From an uncultured Bacteroides sp. (GTDB lineage Bacteria; Bacteroidota; Bacteroidia; Bacteroidales; Bacteroidaceae), in contig CAMOWU010000009.1 of the NCBI GenBank assembly GCA_946628545.1, forward strand, positions 1 to 55,783: a stretch of DNA of 55,783 nucleotides, written 5' to 3'. Of this stretch, positions 17,761 through 25,166 are shown in pieces (the first letter of the stretch is position 1; each line of letters begins with the position of its first letter). The translations under genes and the position numbers were made by a program. The notes below the pieces were generated by a model. It was not told the DNA's origin, made no database searches, and saw only the letters and a list, made by a program, of their open reading frames with translations.

Positions 17761-17860
17761 GGATCGATTCGTTATGTCCGTGCAAGGGCGGACGCGACAC
17801 GTCGCGTCCCTACAGGCGGATCGATTCGTTATGTCCGTGCAAGGGCGGATCGATATGTCG
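17761..17860 (+). repeat. 57-bp tandem duplication carrying REP copy 5
   Basis: A unit starting GGATCGATTCGTTATG at 17761 recurs at 17818. The first unit includes the REP palindrome at 17790-17809; the second breaks off into the 3' end of the mutarotase gene. It looks like slippage or duplication of a REP cluster (BIME-like). Confidence 0.8.
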
Positions 17861-18178
17861 CTAATCCATGTGGAACATTTCGGGCAGTGGGATGGAGATG
17901 GGTGAGTTGTCGGGATTGACCTCCATGATGTCGGCCATATAGTCCCACCATTTCTGCACGATTGGGTTGTCGCCCATATCCTGACTTCCTGCGTCTCCTT
18001 TGGTCTTCTGAAATGCGAAAAGGATGTTTGTTTCCTCATCAAGGTAGATGCTGTAGTCATATACCCCACCCTTCTGCAGCAGTTCTTTCATTTCGGGCCA
18101 CAAAGCGGCATGTCTTTTCTTATACTCTTCCTTGCAACCTGGTTTCAGGAACATTTTGAAAGCTTCTCTTTTTTCCAT
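17861..18178 (-). CDS. rhaM: L-rhamnose mutarotase
   Basis: It interconverts the alpha and beta anomers of L-rhamnose, feeding rhamnose isomerase. The 105-residue product is the usual length and has the family pattern: KPGCKEEYKKRHAALWPEM near residues 12-30, YSIYLDEETNILFAF in the middle and WWDYMADIM near 77-85. No other rhamnose genes are in the window, so it stands alone with its own promoter. The 3' end is followed immediately by the REP cluster. Confidence 0.92.
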   Translation of the reverse strand: MEKREAFKMFLKPGCKEEYKKRHAALWPEMKELLQKGGVYDYSIYLDEETNILFAFQKTKGDAGSQDMGDNPIVQKWWDYMADIMEVNPDNSPISIPLPEMFHMD

Positions 18179-18226
18179 AATTTGAATGATTTGTAGATGA
18201 TTCGTTAGATTGTGTCAATAATCAAG

Positions 18227-18257
18227 CAAAAATAGACGATTTGACTTGAAAAACAAA
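18227..18257 (-). promoter_or_regulatory. rhaM promoter
   Basis: On the minus strand TTTG (18257-18254), a 19-bp spacer and TATTTTTG (18234-18227). The leader is about 45 nt. Confidence 0.7.
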
Positions 18258-18276
18258 GGATATTTCACTAATTTTG
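18245..18276 (+). promoter_or_regulatory. Possible promoter for the MATE gene
   Basis: CTTG at 18245-18248, a 20-bp spacer and TAATTTTG at 18269-18276. It overlaps the divergent rhaM promoter and would place the 53-bp repeat array in a ~230-nt leader. Confidence 0.5.
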
Positions 18277-18285
18277 CAAGAAAAA

Positions 18286-18490
18286 CCCCATGCCTACACA
18301 TTCCCTTAGAGGGTAAGGGAGTTGGACAGAGAGTTGCACCCCACCCCTACCCCTCCCCTTAGATGGGAGGGAAGTTGGACGGAGAGTTGCACCCCACCCC
18401 TACACATTCCCTTTGATGGGAGGGGAGTTGGACGGAGAGTTGCACCCCACCCCTACCCCTCCCCTTAGAGGGGAGGGGAGTTGTTGGTAT
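18286..18490 (+). repeat. 53-bp tandem repeat, four copies
   Basis: Units start at 18286, 18339, 18392 and 18445, exactly 53 bp apart. Each has a C-rich half (CCCCACCCCTACCCC) and a CTCCCC-TTAGA-GGGGAG hairpin. The spacer 18179-18506 holds this array and two divergent promoters, and no gene. Confidence 0.9.
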
Positions 18491-18506
18491 ATCATTTAAA
18501 AATCTC

Positions 18507-19814
18507 ATGCGCCGCTTAGACAAACAGATTCTGAACATCGCATTGCCTTCTATCATCTCGAATATTACCGTTCCATTGTTGGGGATGGTGGATGTGGCAA
18601 TAGTCGGTCATTTAGGTTCCGCCACCTATATTGGAGCCATATCTGTTGGCAGCATGATTTTCAACGTGACGTACTGGCTTTTTGGTTTTCTGCGCATGGG
18701 CACGAGCGGTTTGACTTCCCAGGCATTGGGTCGTCGCGACTTGGGCGAGGTGATGGTGATGTTCCTGCGGTCCACTTTGATTGGTTTGTCCATCGCCTTG
18801 TTGCTGGTCCTACTGCAGTATCCATTGCGCGAGTTCGCTTTATGGCTGGTGGCTCCGACAGCCGAAGTGGGCAAGTTGACCCGCACCTACTTCAACATCT
18901 GCATTTGGGGTGCTCCAGCCACCTTGACGCTTTACTGCCTGTCGGGGTGGTATATAGGCATGCAGAACACCCGCATTCCGATGCTGGTGTCGATATTCCA
19001 GAATGTGGTGAATATCGTGGCCAGTCTGTTTTTTGTCTTTGTGCTTGGGATGAAGGTTGAAGGTGTGGCTTTGGGTACAGTGATTGCCCAGTATTCCGGT
19101 ATATTGCTTTCCTTGTTGCTTTGGTGGGTTCATTACCGTCGTCTTCGTCGTCATGGTCATCGTTCAGAATTGTTGAATACAATCCAACTGAAGCGTTTCT
19201 TCCGTTTGAACACCGACATCTTCTTCCGCACGCTATGTTTGGTGGCAGTGATGCTGTTCTTCACTTCGGCTGGTGCCCGTCAGGGTGATATCATCTTGGC
19301 AGTAAACACTTTGCTGATGCAGTTTTATCTCTTGTTCAGTTATTTCATGGATGGTTTCGCTTTTGCTGGTGAGGCGATATGCGGCAAGCACTTTGGCAGC
19401 GGAAACCGTTCGGCCTACCGCATCACCGTGAAGAGGGTTTTCGTATGGGCTCTGGGATGCTCTCTGTTATTCACCTTATTATATACGTTTGGTGGTCCTG
19501 CCTATATCCGTCTGCTGACCGACGAAGGCGAAGTGATAGCTGCTTCGCGTCCATTTCTGCCTTGGGTGATTGCCTTGCCTTTGATGGGTTTTGTGGCTTT
19601 CATCTGGGATGGCATTTTTATTGGTTCTACAGCGTCTCGCCAGATGCTGGTGTCCTCGTTCATCGCTTCGTGCTTGTTTTTCGCCTTGTTTTTCTGTTTC
19701 CGTCGCATGCTTGGCAACCACGGGTTGTGGCTTGCCTACACATGCTATCTATTCTCTCGCGGACTCGTCCAAACCTACCAGTATCATCATGGGCTGAAAG
19801 ATCTCCGCTCATGA
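18507..19814 (+). CDS. MATE family efflux transporter (DinF-like)
   Basis: This is an inner-membrane exporter driven by a Na+ or H+ gradient, moving organic cations or other small molecules outward. The 435-residue product has about 12 hydrophobic segments and the family pattern at the N-terminus: ILNIALPSIISNI, then VDVAIVGHLGSATYIGAI and LTSQALGRRD. The substrate cannot be told from sequence. It is convergent with the PqqD-like gene, whose stop lies 65 bp beyond its own stop. Its promoter would lie beyond the 53-bp tandem array. Confidence 0.93.
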   Translation: MRRLDKQILNIALPSIISNITVPLLGMVDVAIVGHLGSATYIGAISVGSMIFNVTYWLFGFLRMGTSGLTSQALGRRDLGEVMVMFLRSTLIGLSIALLLVLLQYPLREFALWLVAPTAEVGKLTRTYFNICIWGAPATLTLYCLSGWYIGMQNTRIPMLVSIFQNVVNIVASLFFVFVLGMKVEGVALGTVIAQYSGILLSLLLWWVHYRRLRRHGHRSELLNTIQLKRFFRLNTDIFFRTLCLVAVMLFFTSAGARQGDIILAVNTLLMQFYLLFSYFMDGFAFAGEAICGKHFGSGNRSAYRITVKRVFVWALGCSLLFTLLYTFGGPAYIRLLTDEGEVIAASRPFLPWVIALPLMGFVAFIWDGIFIGSTASRQMLVSSFIASCLFFALFFCFRRMLGNHGLWLAYTCYLFSRGLVQTYQYHHGLKDLRS

Positions 19815-19879
19815 CAACCCGAATCCTTGATTCCAATTTGCGAACACGAATAGAAATGGATTGAATTGAAGTAAGGACC

Positions 19880-20275
19880 TTATTCTGAAGGGATGAGGAG
19901 TCCCATGCGGTAGAAGTTGATGACGAAGTCGAGGACATCTTTACGCAATGAACCCGCCTCCTCGTATGCTTCTTCTGCTTGGGCAGTAGCCAAATTGATG
20001 GTGTTGGGATTGGTGAAGAGTTGCCAAAGAAAGACACTGGTGGTATTGAGGTTGATCATGCCATTGAAATATTGGGCAACCTTTCCTGTAGGCACAAGAA
20101 TGCCCTCGTCAGCGATCTTTCGAAAGACAAAGTCGGGATGAGTTTGAAACCGTCGTTCGCAGATATCCTCCAGATTTGCATCCAGATATTCGCCAAGTTT
20201 GGTGTCGGGAATGCAGAAAAGGGGGTCGTGGAAAGCCTTGGATTGTGGGTCGATGATCTTGATTCTGTTTTTCAT
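19880..20275 (-). CDS. PqqD-like (RRE fold) protein
   Basis: The 131-residue product has a C-terminal half (about 48-130) of the PqqD type: FVFRKIADEGILVPTG, NLNTTSVFLWQLF and a closing helix with LDFVINFYRMGLLI. PqqD-like domains are peptide-leader binders (RiPP recognition elements) in pyrroloquinoline quinone and many ribosomal peptide pathways. The first ~45 residues are extra and unassigned. It lies directly downstream of a small secreted-peptide-like gene, separated by a hairpin. No radical-SAM or other maturation enzyme is in the window, so the RiPP assignment is an inference. Confidence 0.75.
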   Translation of the reverse strand: MKNRIKIIDPQSKAFHDPLFCIPDTKLGEYLDANLEDICERRFQTHPDFVFRKIADEGILVPTGKVAQYFNGMINLNTTSVFLWQLFTNPNTINLATAQAEEAYEEAGSLRKDVLDFVINFYRMGLLIPSE

Positions 20276-20307
20276 TGTCTTGTGGCTGGCAGTTGTCGTA
20301 TGATATG

Positions 20308-20343
20308 AAAAAATCCGCGAAAAATACTTTCAGCGGATTTTTT
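20308..20343 (-). terminator. Hairpin between the peptide gene and the PqqD-like gene
   Basis: An 11-bp perfect stem (AAAAAATCCGC with GCGGATTTTTT) and a 14-nt loop, T-rich on both strands. On the minus strand it lies after the small gene and before the PqqD gene, so it could attenuate the downstream gene. Confidence 0.75.
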
Positions 20344-20369
20344 GTGTATGCTTTTATGTGCGAAATACT

Positions 20370-20807
20370 CTATGAATTATTTGACGGGCGATTTGGTGTA
20401 TAAAATACCATTCCCTTTTCTCCCTCAACATCCATTGTCACGGCATTATAAGGAGTTGGTGCAGACGATCCATCTGAAAGGAAGACAGCATTGTACTTGA
20501 TGGTGTATTGAGTGACTGTCATCTCGCTTTGTGGAGTTGGCAAAGTCTGTGGATAGGCGTAGTTGTTCAAGAATGGGTCTCCATTAGCCACATAATTTGT
20601 CATAGGGCTACCTCCAAATTCGTCTGTTACTGATGTATCTATCTGGCCCAAAGTACCATCAAAAGTCCGGTTTTCGTTGCCATCTTCGAAAGCATAACCC
20701 GTCATATTGGCAACTGGACCAATAGTCAACTGACAAGCAGCAATGTAGTTGTTGGGAACAAAAGCCTCAATTTCGAATTCAGGTTTAATCCAAGTATTCT
20801 TCTTCAT
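20370..20807 (-). CDS. Small protein of the KPxFExExFxPNxYIAAC type, candidate peptide precursor
   Basis: The 145-residue product starts MKKNTWIKPEFEIEAFVPNN followed by YIAACQ, a conserved-looking N-terminal block that I associate with a family of small Bacteroidales proteins beginning with KPxxExFxPNEYxAAC. The rest is Asn/Thr/Pro/Tyr-rich with little hydrophobic core. There is no classical signal peptide. The block up to Ala-Ala-Cys could be a leader ending at a processing site, which with the neighbouring PqqD-like protein suggests a ribosomally made, modified or processed product. The alternative is an ordinary small cell-surface protein. It has its own promoter and a hairpin behind it. 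Confidence 0.65.
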   Translation of the reverse strand: MKKNTWIKPEFEIEAFVPNNYIAACQLTIGPVANMTGYAFEDGNENRTFDGTLGQIDTSVTDEFGGSPMTNYVANGDPFLNNYAYPQTLPTPQSEMTVTQYTIKYNAVFLSDGSSAPTPYNAVTMDVEGEKGMVFYTPNRPSNNS

Positions 20808-20869
20808 ATCTTGTATTGATTAATTCATTGTTAATGACATCGTGCATGATTACACACGAATTGCTTTTG

Positions 20870-20901
20870 CAAAATTAAATCTAAATTTTCAAATAAACAA
20901 G
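20870..20901 (-). promoter_or_regulatory. Promoter of the small-protein/PqqD unit
   Basis: On the minus strand TAATTTTG (20877-20870) with CTTG (20901-20898) 20 bp upstream, one mismatch from TTTG. The leader is about 55 nt. Confidence 0.6.
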
Positions 20902-21002
20902 ATTATTTCAGAAAAAAATCAAAAAAAACGAGCAAAATGTATATTTTGTCATCTTGACATGTTTTTGTTTGAACATATATATTCAATAAAACCTCAGATT
21001 TA

Positions 21003-21034
21003 TTTGTTAAAAAGAAATAAATGATGTAAGTTTG
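21003..21034 (+). promoter_or_regulatory. Promoter of the nucleoside hydrolase fusion gene
   Basis: TTTG at 21003-21006, a 20-bp spacer and TAAGTTTG at 21027-21034: an exact consensus match. Both candidate ATGs (21076 and 21100) lie downstream. Confidence 0.75.
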
Positions 21035-21075
21035 CAATAGATATTAAAATCTGTTAACACTTAATCACTCACATT

Positions 21076-23031
21076 ATGACAAGAATACTAATTGACAAAA
21101 TGAAAAACTTGCCGCATTTGTTGTTTGCGGCAGTTGTGATTGTGGCGCTCAGTTCATGTGCTTCTAAAAAGGAGCTGACCAGTCCACAGGTCAGAATACC
21201 TTCGTTGCAGAGCCGTCAGCCCATCAAGATGATTTTGGACTCCGACTTCGGCAGTTCCACCGACGACCTGTTCGCATTGATGATGCTCCACCACTACATC
21301 GACGATGGTTTGGTGGATCTGAAAGGCATTGTAGTTGACCGTGAAGGCGAGAAGAACGCCCAGTTGGTTGACGTGTTCAACAACTACTATGGTCATGCTG
21401 ATATTCCCATTGGTTTGGAGCGCAATGGTGTGAAGAATCCCCGTTGCTTCATTCCCTACAGTGGTATAGTAGATTTGACCGACGTGTCGGGCAAGCCCCT
21501 CTTCAAGCGCTCGATGGATGTCAGCAAGATGCCCGAAGGCTATAAACTTTATCGCCAGTTGCTGAGCCAGGCTGAAGACAAGTCGATTGTGGTGGTAGCC
21601 ATAGGTTTTGTGACCTCGATAGCCGAGTTGTTTGAGTCGGGTGCCGACGAATATTCCCCTCTGAGCGGTGTGGATTTGTTCGGTCAGAAGGTGAAGGCCG
21701 TTTATATCCAGTCTGGTCGTTTTGAGAGCGGCGACAGCCTGAGCGGCTACAACATGCGAGCCGCCTCCCGTCAGTCGGCCGTGTTCTACGACAAACTGCC
21801 CAAGAACGTGGAGTTGGTGATGTCGCCCAGCAACATTGGCGACAAGATGAACTACCTGCCGCAGGATGTGTTGATTGACCTTTCAAACACAGAGTACAAC
21901 CCCATCAAGGCGGTCTATACCTACTATTCATGCGACACAGGCCAGAGGATGTGGGACACCAACTGCCTGGTGAATGCCGTCATGGGCGATCAGCAGTACT
22001 ACATGTCTCCCCGCGGTTGGGTGAAATTCGTGGATCGTGGCGAGGAGTCGTTGATGCTCTTCACCCCCGACGAGAAAGGCAATGCCCGCTACCAGCTTCC
22101 TGGCGACACTTATTTCGCCCAAGAGAAGTTGATGGATATCCGTCGTCACAACCGCATGAACAGGTATCCTTCCAAGTACACCATTGAGTCTCCCCAGCCC
22201 CAGTTGAAGAAGTCGGCAGCCACAGAGTGGACACGCCAAAGACTGTCTCAGCTTGTTGACAAGTACATGGGTTCTGCCGGCAACAACCTCAATCCAGACA
22301 ATGTGCGTATGATGTTCCGTCCGCTGGGTTATTCTGGTCCCAATGCCGCCGACTATGAAGAAGCCGAGCAGGTGGTGGTTGACGCCGCTTTCGAGCGCAT
22401 GATTCAGAAAGCGCTGAAAGCAGGCCGCAAGGACGTGGTCATCGTCACTGGTCCTCCTTCAAGTGGCAAGACAACCGCTGTCAGCAAGTTGAACTTGGGC
22501 AAAGCTGGTCTCATCTACGACGCCACCCTGACTGGCGAGGGTCGTCTGAGCAATGTGGTTCGCAAGGCCAAAGCCTTAGGTATGGAAAAAGTGACGATTG
22601 TTCCTGTGTATAACGATATTCTGACTTGCTACAACAACAACTTGACCCGTGGCAGACAGGAATGGCGCTACACCCCACTGGATTACATCATATCCGCTTA
22701 TCGCGACAATGTGGGCAAGATCGACCAGATTCGTCAAGAATTCCCCGACGTGGAGATCATGCCAGTGGATTGCTCAGGCAATCAGGGTGTGAAGCTTGTA
22801 GGCATAGAAGAAGCCCGCAAATGGGACTTCAACATCAGCGAACAAGAGCTCAACCAAGTGCTGACTTTAGCGCTCGACCAGATCAGCAATGGCCGTATTG
22901 AGGACAGTCTGGTACCCGCTGCCATCGGCGACATCATGTCGGTCAAGACTTCCGATCCTGCCAACATCCAGCTCGCCCGTCAGATAGCACGCAAGGTGGA
23001 AGAAATCAAGGAAGCCTACAAATTGCGTTAA
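21076..23031 (+). CDS. Lipoprotein fusing a nucleoside-hydrolase domain to a P-loop kinase (zeta-toxin-like) domain
   Basis: The 651-residue product has a signal peptide with lipobox LSSC (Cys28; if ATG 21100 is used, Cys20). Residues about 50-370 look like an inosine/uridine-preferring nucleoside hydrolase: DSDFGSSTDD (55-64) has the Asp spacing of the DTDxGxxxDD calcium site, followed by VVVAIGFVTSIAELF and a late WDTNCL. Residues about 400-651 form a second domain with Walker A GPPSSGKTT at 459-467 and VVIVTGP before it, resembling zeta-toxin or polynucleotide-kinase P-loop enzymes. An ATP-type domain on an exported lipoprotein is odd, because the periplasm lacks ATP. I cannot tell whether it is active. 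The gene stands alone. Confidence 0.8.
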   Translation: MTRILIDKMKNLPHLLFAAVVIVALSSCASKKELTSPQVRIPSLQSRQPIKMILDSDFGSSTDDLFALMMLHHYIDDGLVDLKGIVVDREGEKNAQLVDVFNNYYGHADIPIGLERNGVKNPRCFIPYSGIVDLTDVSGKPLFKRSMDVSKMPEGYKLYRQLLSQAEDKSIVVVAIGFVTSIAELFESGADEYSPLSGVDLFGQKVKAVYIQSGRFESGDSLSGYNMRAASRQSAVFYDKLPKNVELVMSPSNIGDKMNYLPQDVLIDLSNTEYNPIKAVYTYYSCDTGQRMWDTNCLVNAVMGDQQYYMSPRGWVKFVDRGEESLMLFTPDEKGNARYQLPGDTYFAQEKLMDIRRHNRMNRYPSKYTIESPQPQLKKSAATEWTRQRLSQLVDKYMGSAGNNLNPDNVRMMFRPLGYSGPNAADYEEAEQVVVDAAFERMIQKALKAGRKDVVIVTGPPSSGKTTAVSKLNLGKAGLIYDATLTGEGRLSNVVRKAKALGMEKVTIVPVYNDILTCYNNNLTRGRQEWRYTPLDYIISAYRDNVGKIDQIRQEFPDVEIMPVDCSGNQGVKLVGIEEARKWDFNISEQELNQVLTLALDQISNGRIEDSLVPAAIGDIMSVKTSDPANIQLARQIARKVEEIKEAYKLR

Positions 23032-23045
23032 CGATAATACATAGG

Positions 23046-23190
23046 GGTCGCTTCGCTCAAAATTGACGAAAAATTTGATTCATAATTATTCGAAATAATG
23101 AAGGAGATTTTCTTACAATTTTCCTAAATAATTTTTCTAAAATTTTGAGCGCAGCGACCATCTGACTACGGATCATTTTGAGCGCAGCGG
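23046..23190 (+). repeat. Inverted and direct copies of a TTTTGAGCGCAGCGACC element
   Basis: Arms 23046-23064 and 23141-23159 are reverse complements over 19 bp with one mismatch. A third copy lies at 23175-23190 and a fourth at 26285-26300, upstream of the aminotransferase. The first pair lies between two convergent genes and could act as a bidirectional terminator. Confidence 0.7.
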
Positions 23191-23207
23191 CTTTAACGGC
23201 CAAAACA

Positions 23208-24176
23208 TCAGTTCAAAATGGCTTTTCCGATCCGCCAGGCACCGCGGATGCCATGAGCGGTGAGGAAAGACATCAAATACCCTACTAAGCGGCAGCAACC
23301 GCCACATCGAATATCCGACGCCAACAGCCCTACCCTGTTGGCGTCTTTTCTGTTGCCTTCACGCAGAAGCCACCCCTTGAGGAGCATATAACGAAAGAAG
23401 AGGGCTACCCGCATTTGTTTCAGTCCTTTTTTGCCAGTATCAGAAGCAGAAGCATATTTGTCGATATCGTCACCAACACATTGCAAAGCAGTCAAGATGC
23501 CATTCAGAGTTGCAGTAAACGACTCCCCTGTGATGCTGATGGTGTGGTTGTGGATGCGATGGAAAGTCTTCTCCACCCATTCCACCCGATGGGCATACAT
23601 CAAGATGCGTACCCCGAGTTCATAGTCGTCCCAAGTTCGGACGGAGTCGTTCCACGCCCCAATATCATACAGAAACGATTTGTAAGCGAGAAAAGAAACA
23701 GTGGTGATGATTCCAGCCAGTATTTGGTGCGCCGCTGTGGCATTCGCCCAGAAGTCGCGAACTTTCTCCATTCCGTCAGGGAAAATAAGTCGCGTCCGGC
23801 ATATTGCCACATCATTTCTCGGGTCGGAGGTCAAGACTTTGAACATGGAGGATATGAAATCGGCCGACATCTCGTCGTCGGAATCAAAGAAAGCGACAAT
23901 TTCAGCACGGCAAAGGCTCAGACCGCAGTTGCGTGCCGCGGCTGCCCCAGGACGTTTTTCCGTCGCGACCATCACATCGAAATCATCAGAGGAGTAACGG
24001 TCTTTAAAATCCTCACACACTTTCAGGGAACCATCAGTGGAACCATTATCGACCAGTACCACCTGCAGAGGACGGTAGTCTTGCGCATGCAGGCTGGCCA
24101 ATGTGGCTGGAAGGTAGTCGGCCCTGTTGAACACCGGCACCACAATGGAAACGAGTTGGTCTTTTATATTCTCCAT
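23208..24176 (-). CDS. Family 2 glycosyltransferase
   Basis: This is a GT-A fold enzyme that transfers a sugar from a nucleotide donor to a surface glycan, working at the cytoplasmic face. The 322-residue product starts at MENIKDQLVSIVVPVFNRAD. The frame is open further upstream, but only inside the preceding gene. It shows VDNGSTDGS, GAAAARNCGL and the metal-binding DSDDE at 98-102, then WDDYELGVRI. The start overlaps the stop of the upstream GT2 gene by 13 bp, indicating translational coupling. The C-terminus is weakly hydrophobic and may be membrane-associated. Donor and acceptor are unknown. Confidence 0.9.
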   Translation of the reverse strand: MENIKDQLVSIVVPVFNRADYLPATLASLHAQDYRPLQVVLVDNGSTDGSLKVCEDFKDRYSSDDFDVMVATEKRPGAAAARNCGLSLCRAEIVAFFDSDDEMSADFISSMFKVLTSDPRNDVAICRTRLIFPDGMEKVRDFWANATAAHQILAGIITTVSFLAYKSFLYDIGAWNDSVRTWDDYELGVRILMYAHRVEWVEKTFHRIHNHTISITGESFTATLNGILTALQCVGDDIDKYASASDTGKKGLKQMRVALFFRYMLLKGWLLREGNRKDANRVGLLASDIRCGGCCRLVGYLMSFLTAHGIRGAWRIGKAILN

Positions 24177-25030
24177 TGCTTCTGTTTTTTGTCGCGTGTC
24201 ACCACTTTGTCTTTGTCTATCTTTCTTCCGTCGATTGCGATATAAAGTATGCCTTTCATCATACTGACATAAGCCTTGAAAACAGACGCATGCTGCTTGG
24301 GGGCTTGCAAGAAGGCGAATTTCAAACATCTGAGCATGGACGACGGTCCATAGACGAAATACGAGAGCGCACCGTAAGAAAAGAGTTTACGCTTGTCGCT
24401 GAAAATATGGTCACCGCTCTTGGGGTATTCAGTCGTCTTTGCGAGAGGTTGCGGGATATAGATCACCGTCTTGCCCATGCGTTTGGCCGTTTCCACCCAC
24501 ACGCCTTCCTCTCCACCCGACATTTTCTGACTCCCGAGTCCGAAACGGGTGTCGAAAGCCACCTCATTCATCCGTTCACGCCGGAAGGCGAGATCGATGG
24601 ATATGGGATAATAGCCTTTTGGAGGGCAGTGCATATTGAAGCTGCAGTCGGGATATTCTCGCAGGAGTTGTCCGTCGGGTCCGAGCGACTGCAGCATCAG
24701 GACATCGGCTTCCTGATAGCGGGAGAAAGCCTCACGAAGCTGCGCGATGCGTTGGTTGGTGTAGCGAACGTCATCGTCTGCAATGATGCAGATATCGGCT
24801 TTGGCGTGTGCGATGGCGTTGTTACGGTTGGCCGATAGTCCTGATCCTTTTAAGGTGGTCAGCACCACATCCTGCCGCGTGAGCAATTCGTCGGGAATGG
24901 TCTTGAGGTATTGCTCGTCGGTGTATTGCATCGACACAACATACCCCACCCCATCCTGTTCTTCCATCAGGCAGAGGGGAACAGAAGCGATTCCTTCGTT
25001 CATCGTGCATATCAGGATATCGACTGTCAT
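24164..25030 (-). CDS. Family 2 glycosyltransferase (second)
   Basis: The 288-residue product opens with MTVDILICTMNEG, a GT-A start, has GLSANRNNAIAHAKADICII and the metal-binding ADDD (Asp85-87), and a GSQKMSGGEEGVW segment with the acidic residues expected near the catalytic base. It overlaps the next glycosyltransferase. It is separated from the upstream aminotransferase gene by a 136-bp spacer made mostly of a 9-bp repeat. Context suggests synthesis of an amino-sugar-containing surface polysaccharide or glycoprotein glycan. Confidence 0.88.
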   Translation of the reverse strand: MTVDILICTMNEGIASVPLCLMEEQDGVGYVVSMQYTDEQYLKTIPDELLTRQDVVLTTLKGSGLSANRNNAIAHAKADICIIADDDVRYTNQRIAQLREAFSRYQEADVLMLQSLGPDGQLLREYPDCSFNMHCPPKGYYPISIDLAFRRERMNEVAFDTRFGLGSQKMSGGEEGVWVETAKRMGKTVIYIPQPLAKTTEYPKSGDHIFSDKRKLFSYGALSYFVYGPSSMLRCLKFAFLQAPKQHASVFKAYVSMMKGILYIAIDGRKIDKDKVVTRDKKQKQWRI

Positions 25031-25047
25031 TTTTTTATTTTCCTTTA

Positions 25048-25146
25048 ATAGAGGCTATAGAGGCTATAGAAACTATAGGAACTATAGAAGCTATAAAAGC
25101 TATAGAAGCTATAGAGGCTATAGAGGCTATAGAAACTATAGATATA
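25048..25146 (+). repeat. 9-bp tandem repeat in a spacer (GAGGCTATA type)
   Basis: About 11 imperfect copies of GAGGCTATA/GAAACTATA fill the gap between two minus-strand genes. The unit is nearly the same as the one that has become coding at 5865-6032. Confidence 0.85.
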
Positions 25147-25166
25147 ACGCAAACGGATGATTCTTA

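Noticed and set aside
24177-24329. N-terminal extension of the GT2 frame
   Set aside because: It lies within the upstream glycosyltransferase gene in another frame; the GT-A fold starts at MENIKDQLVS.
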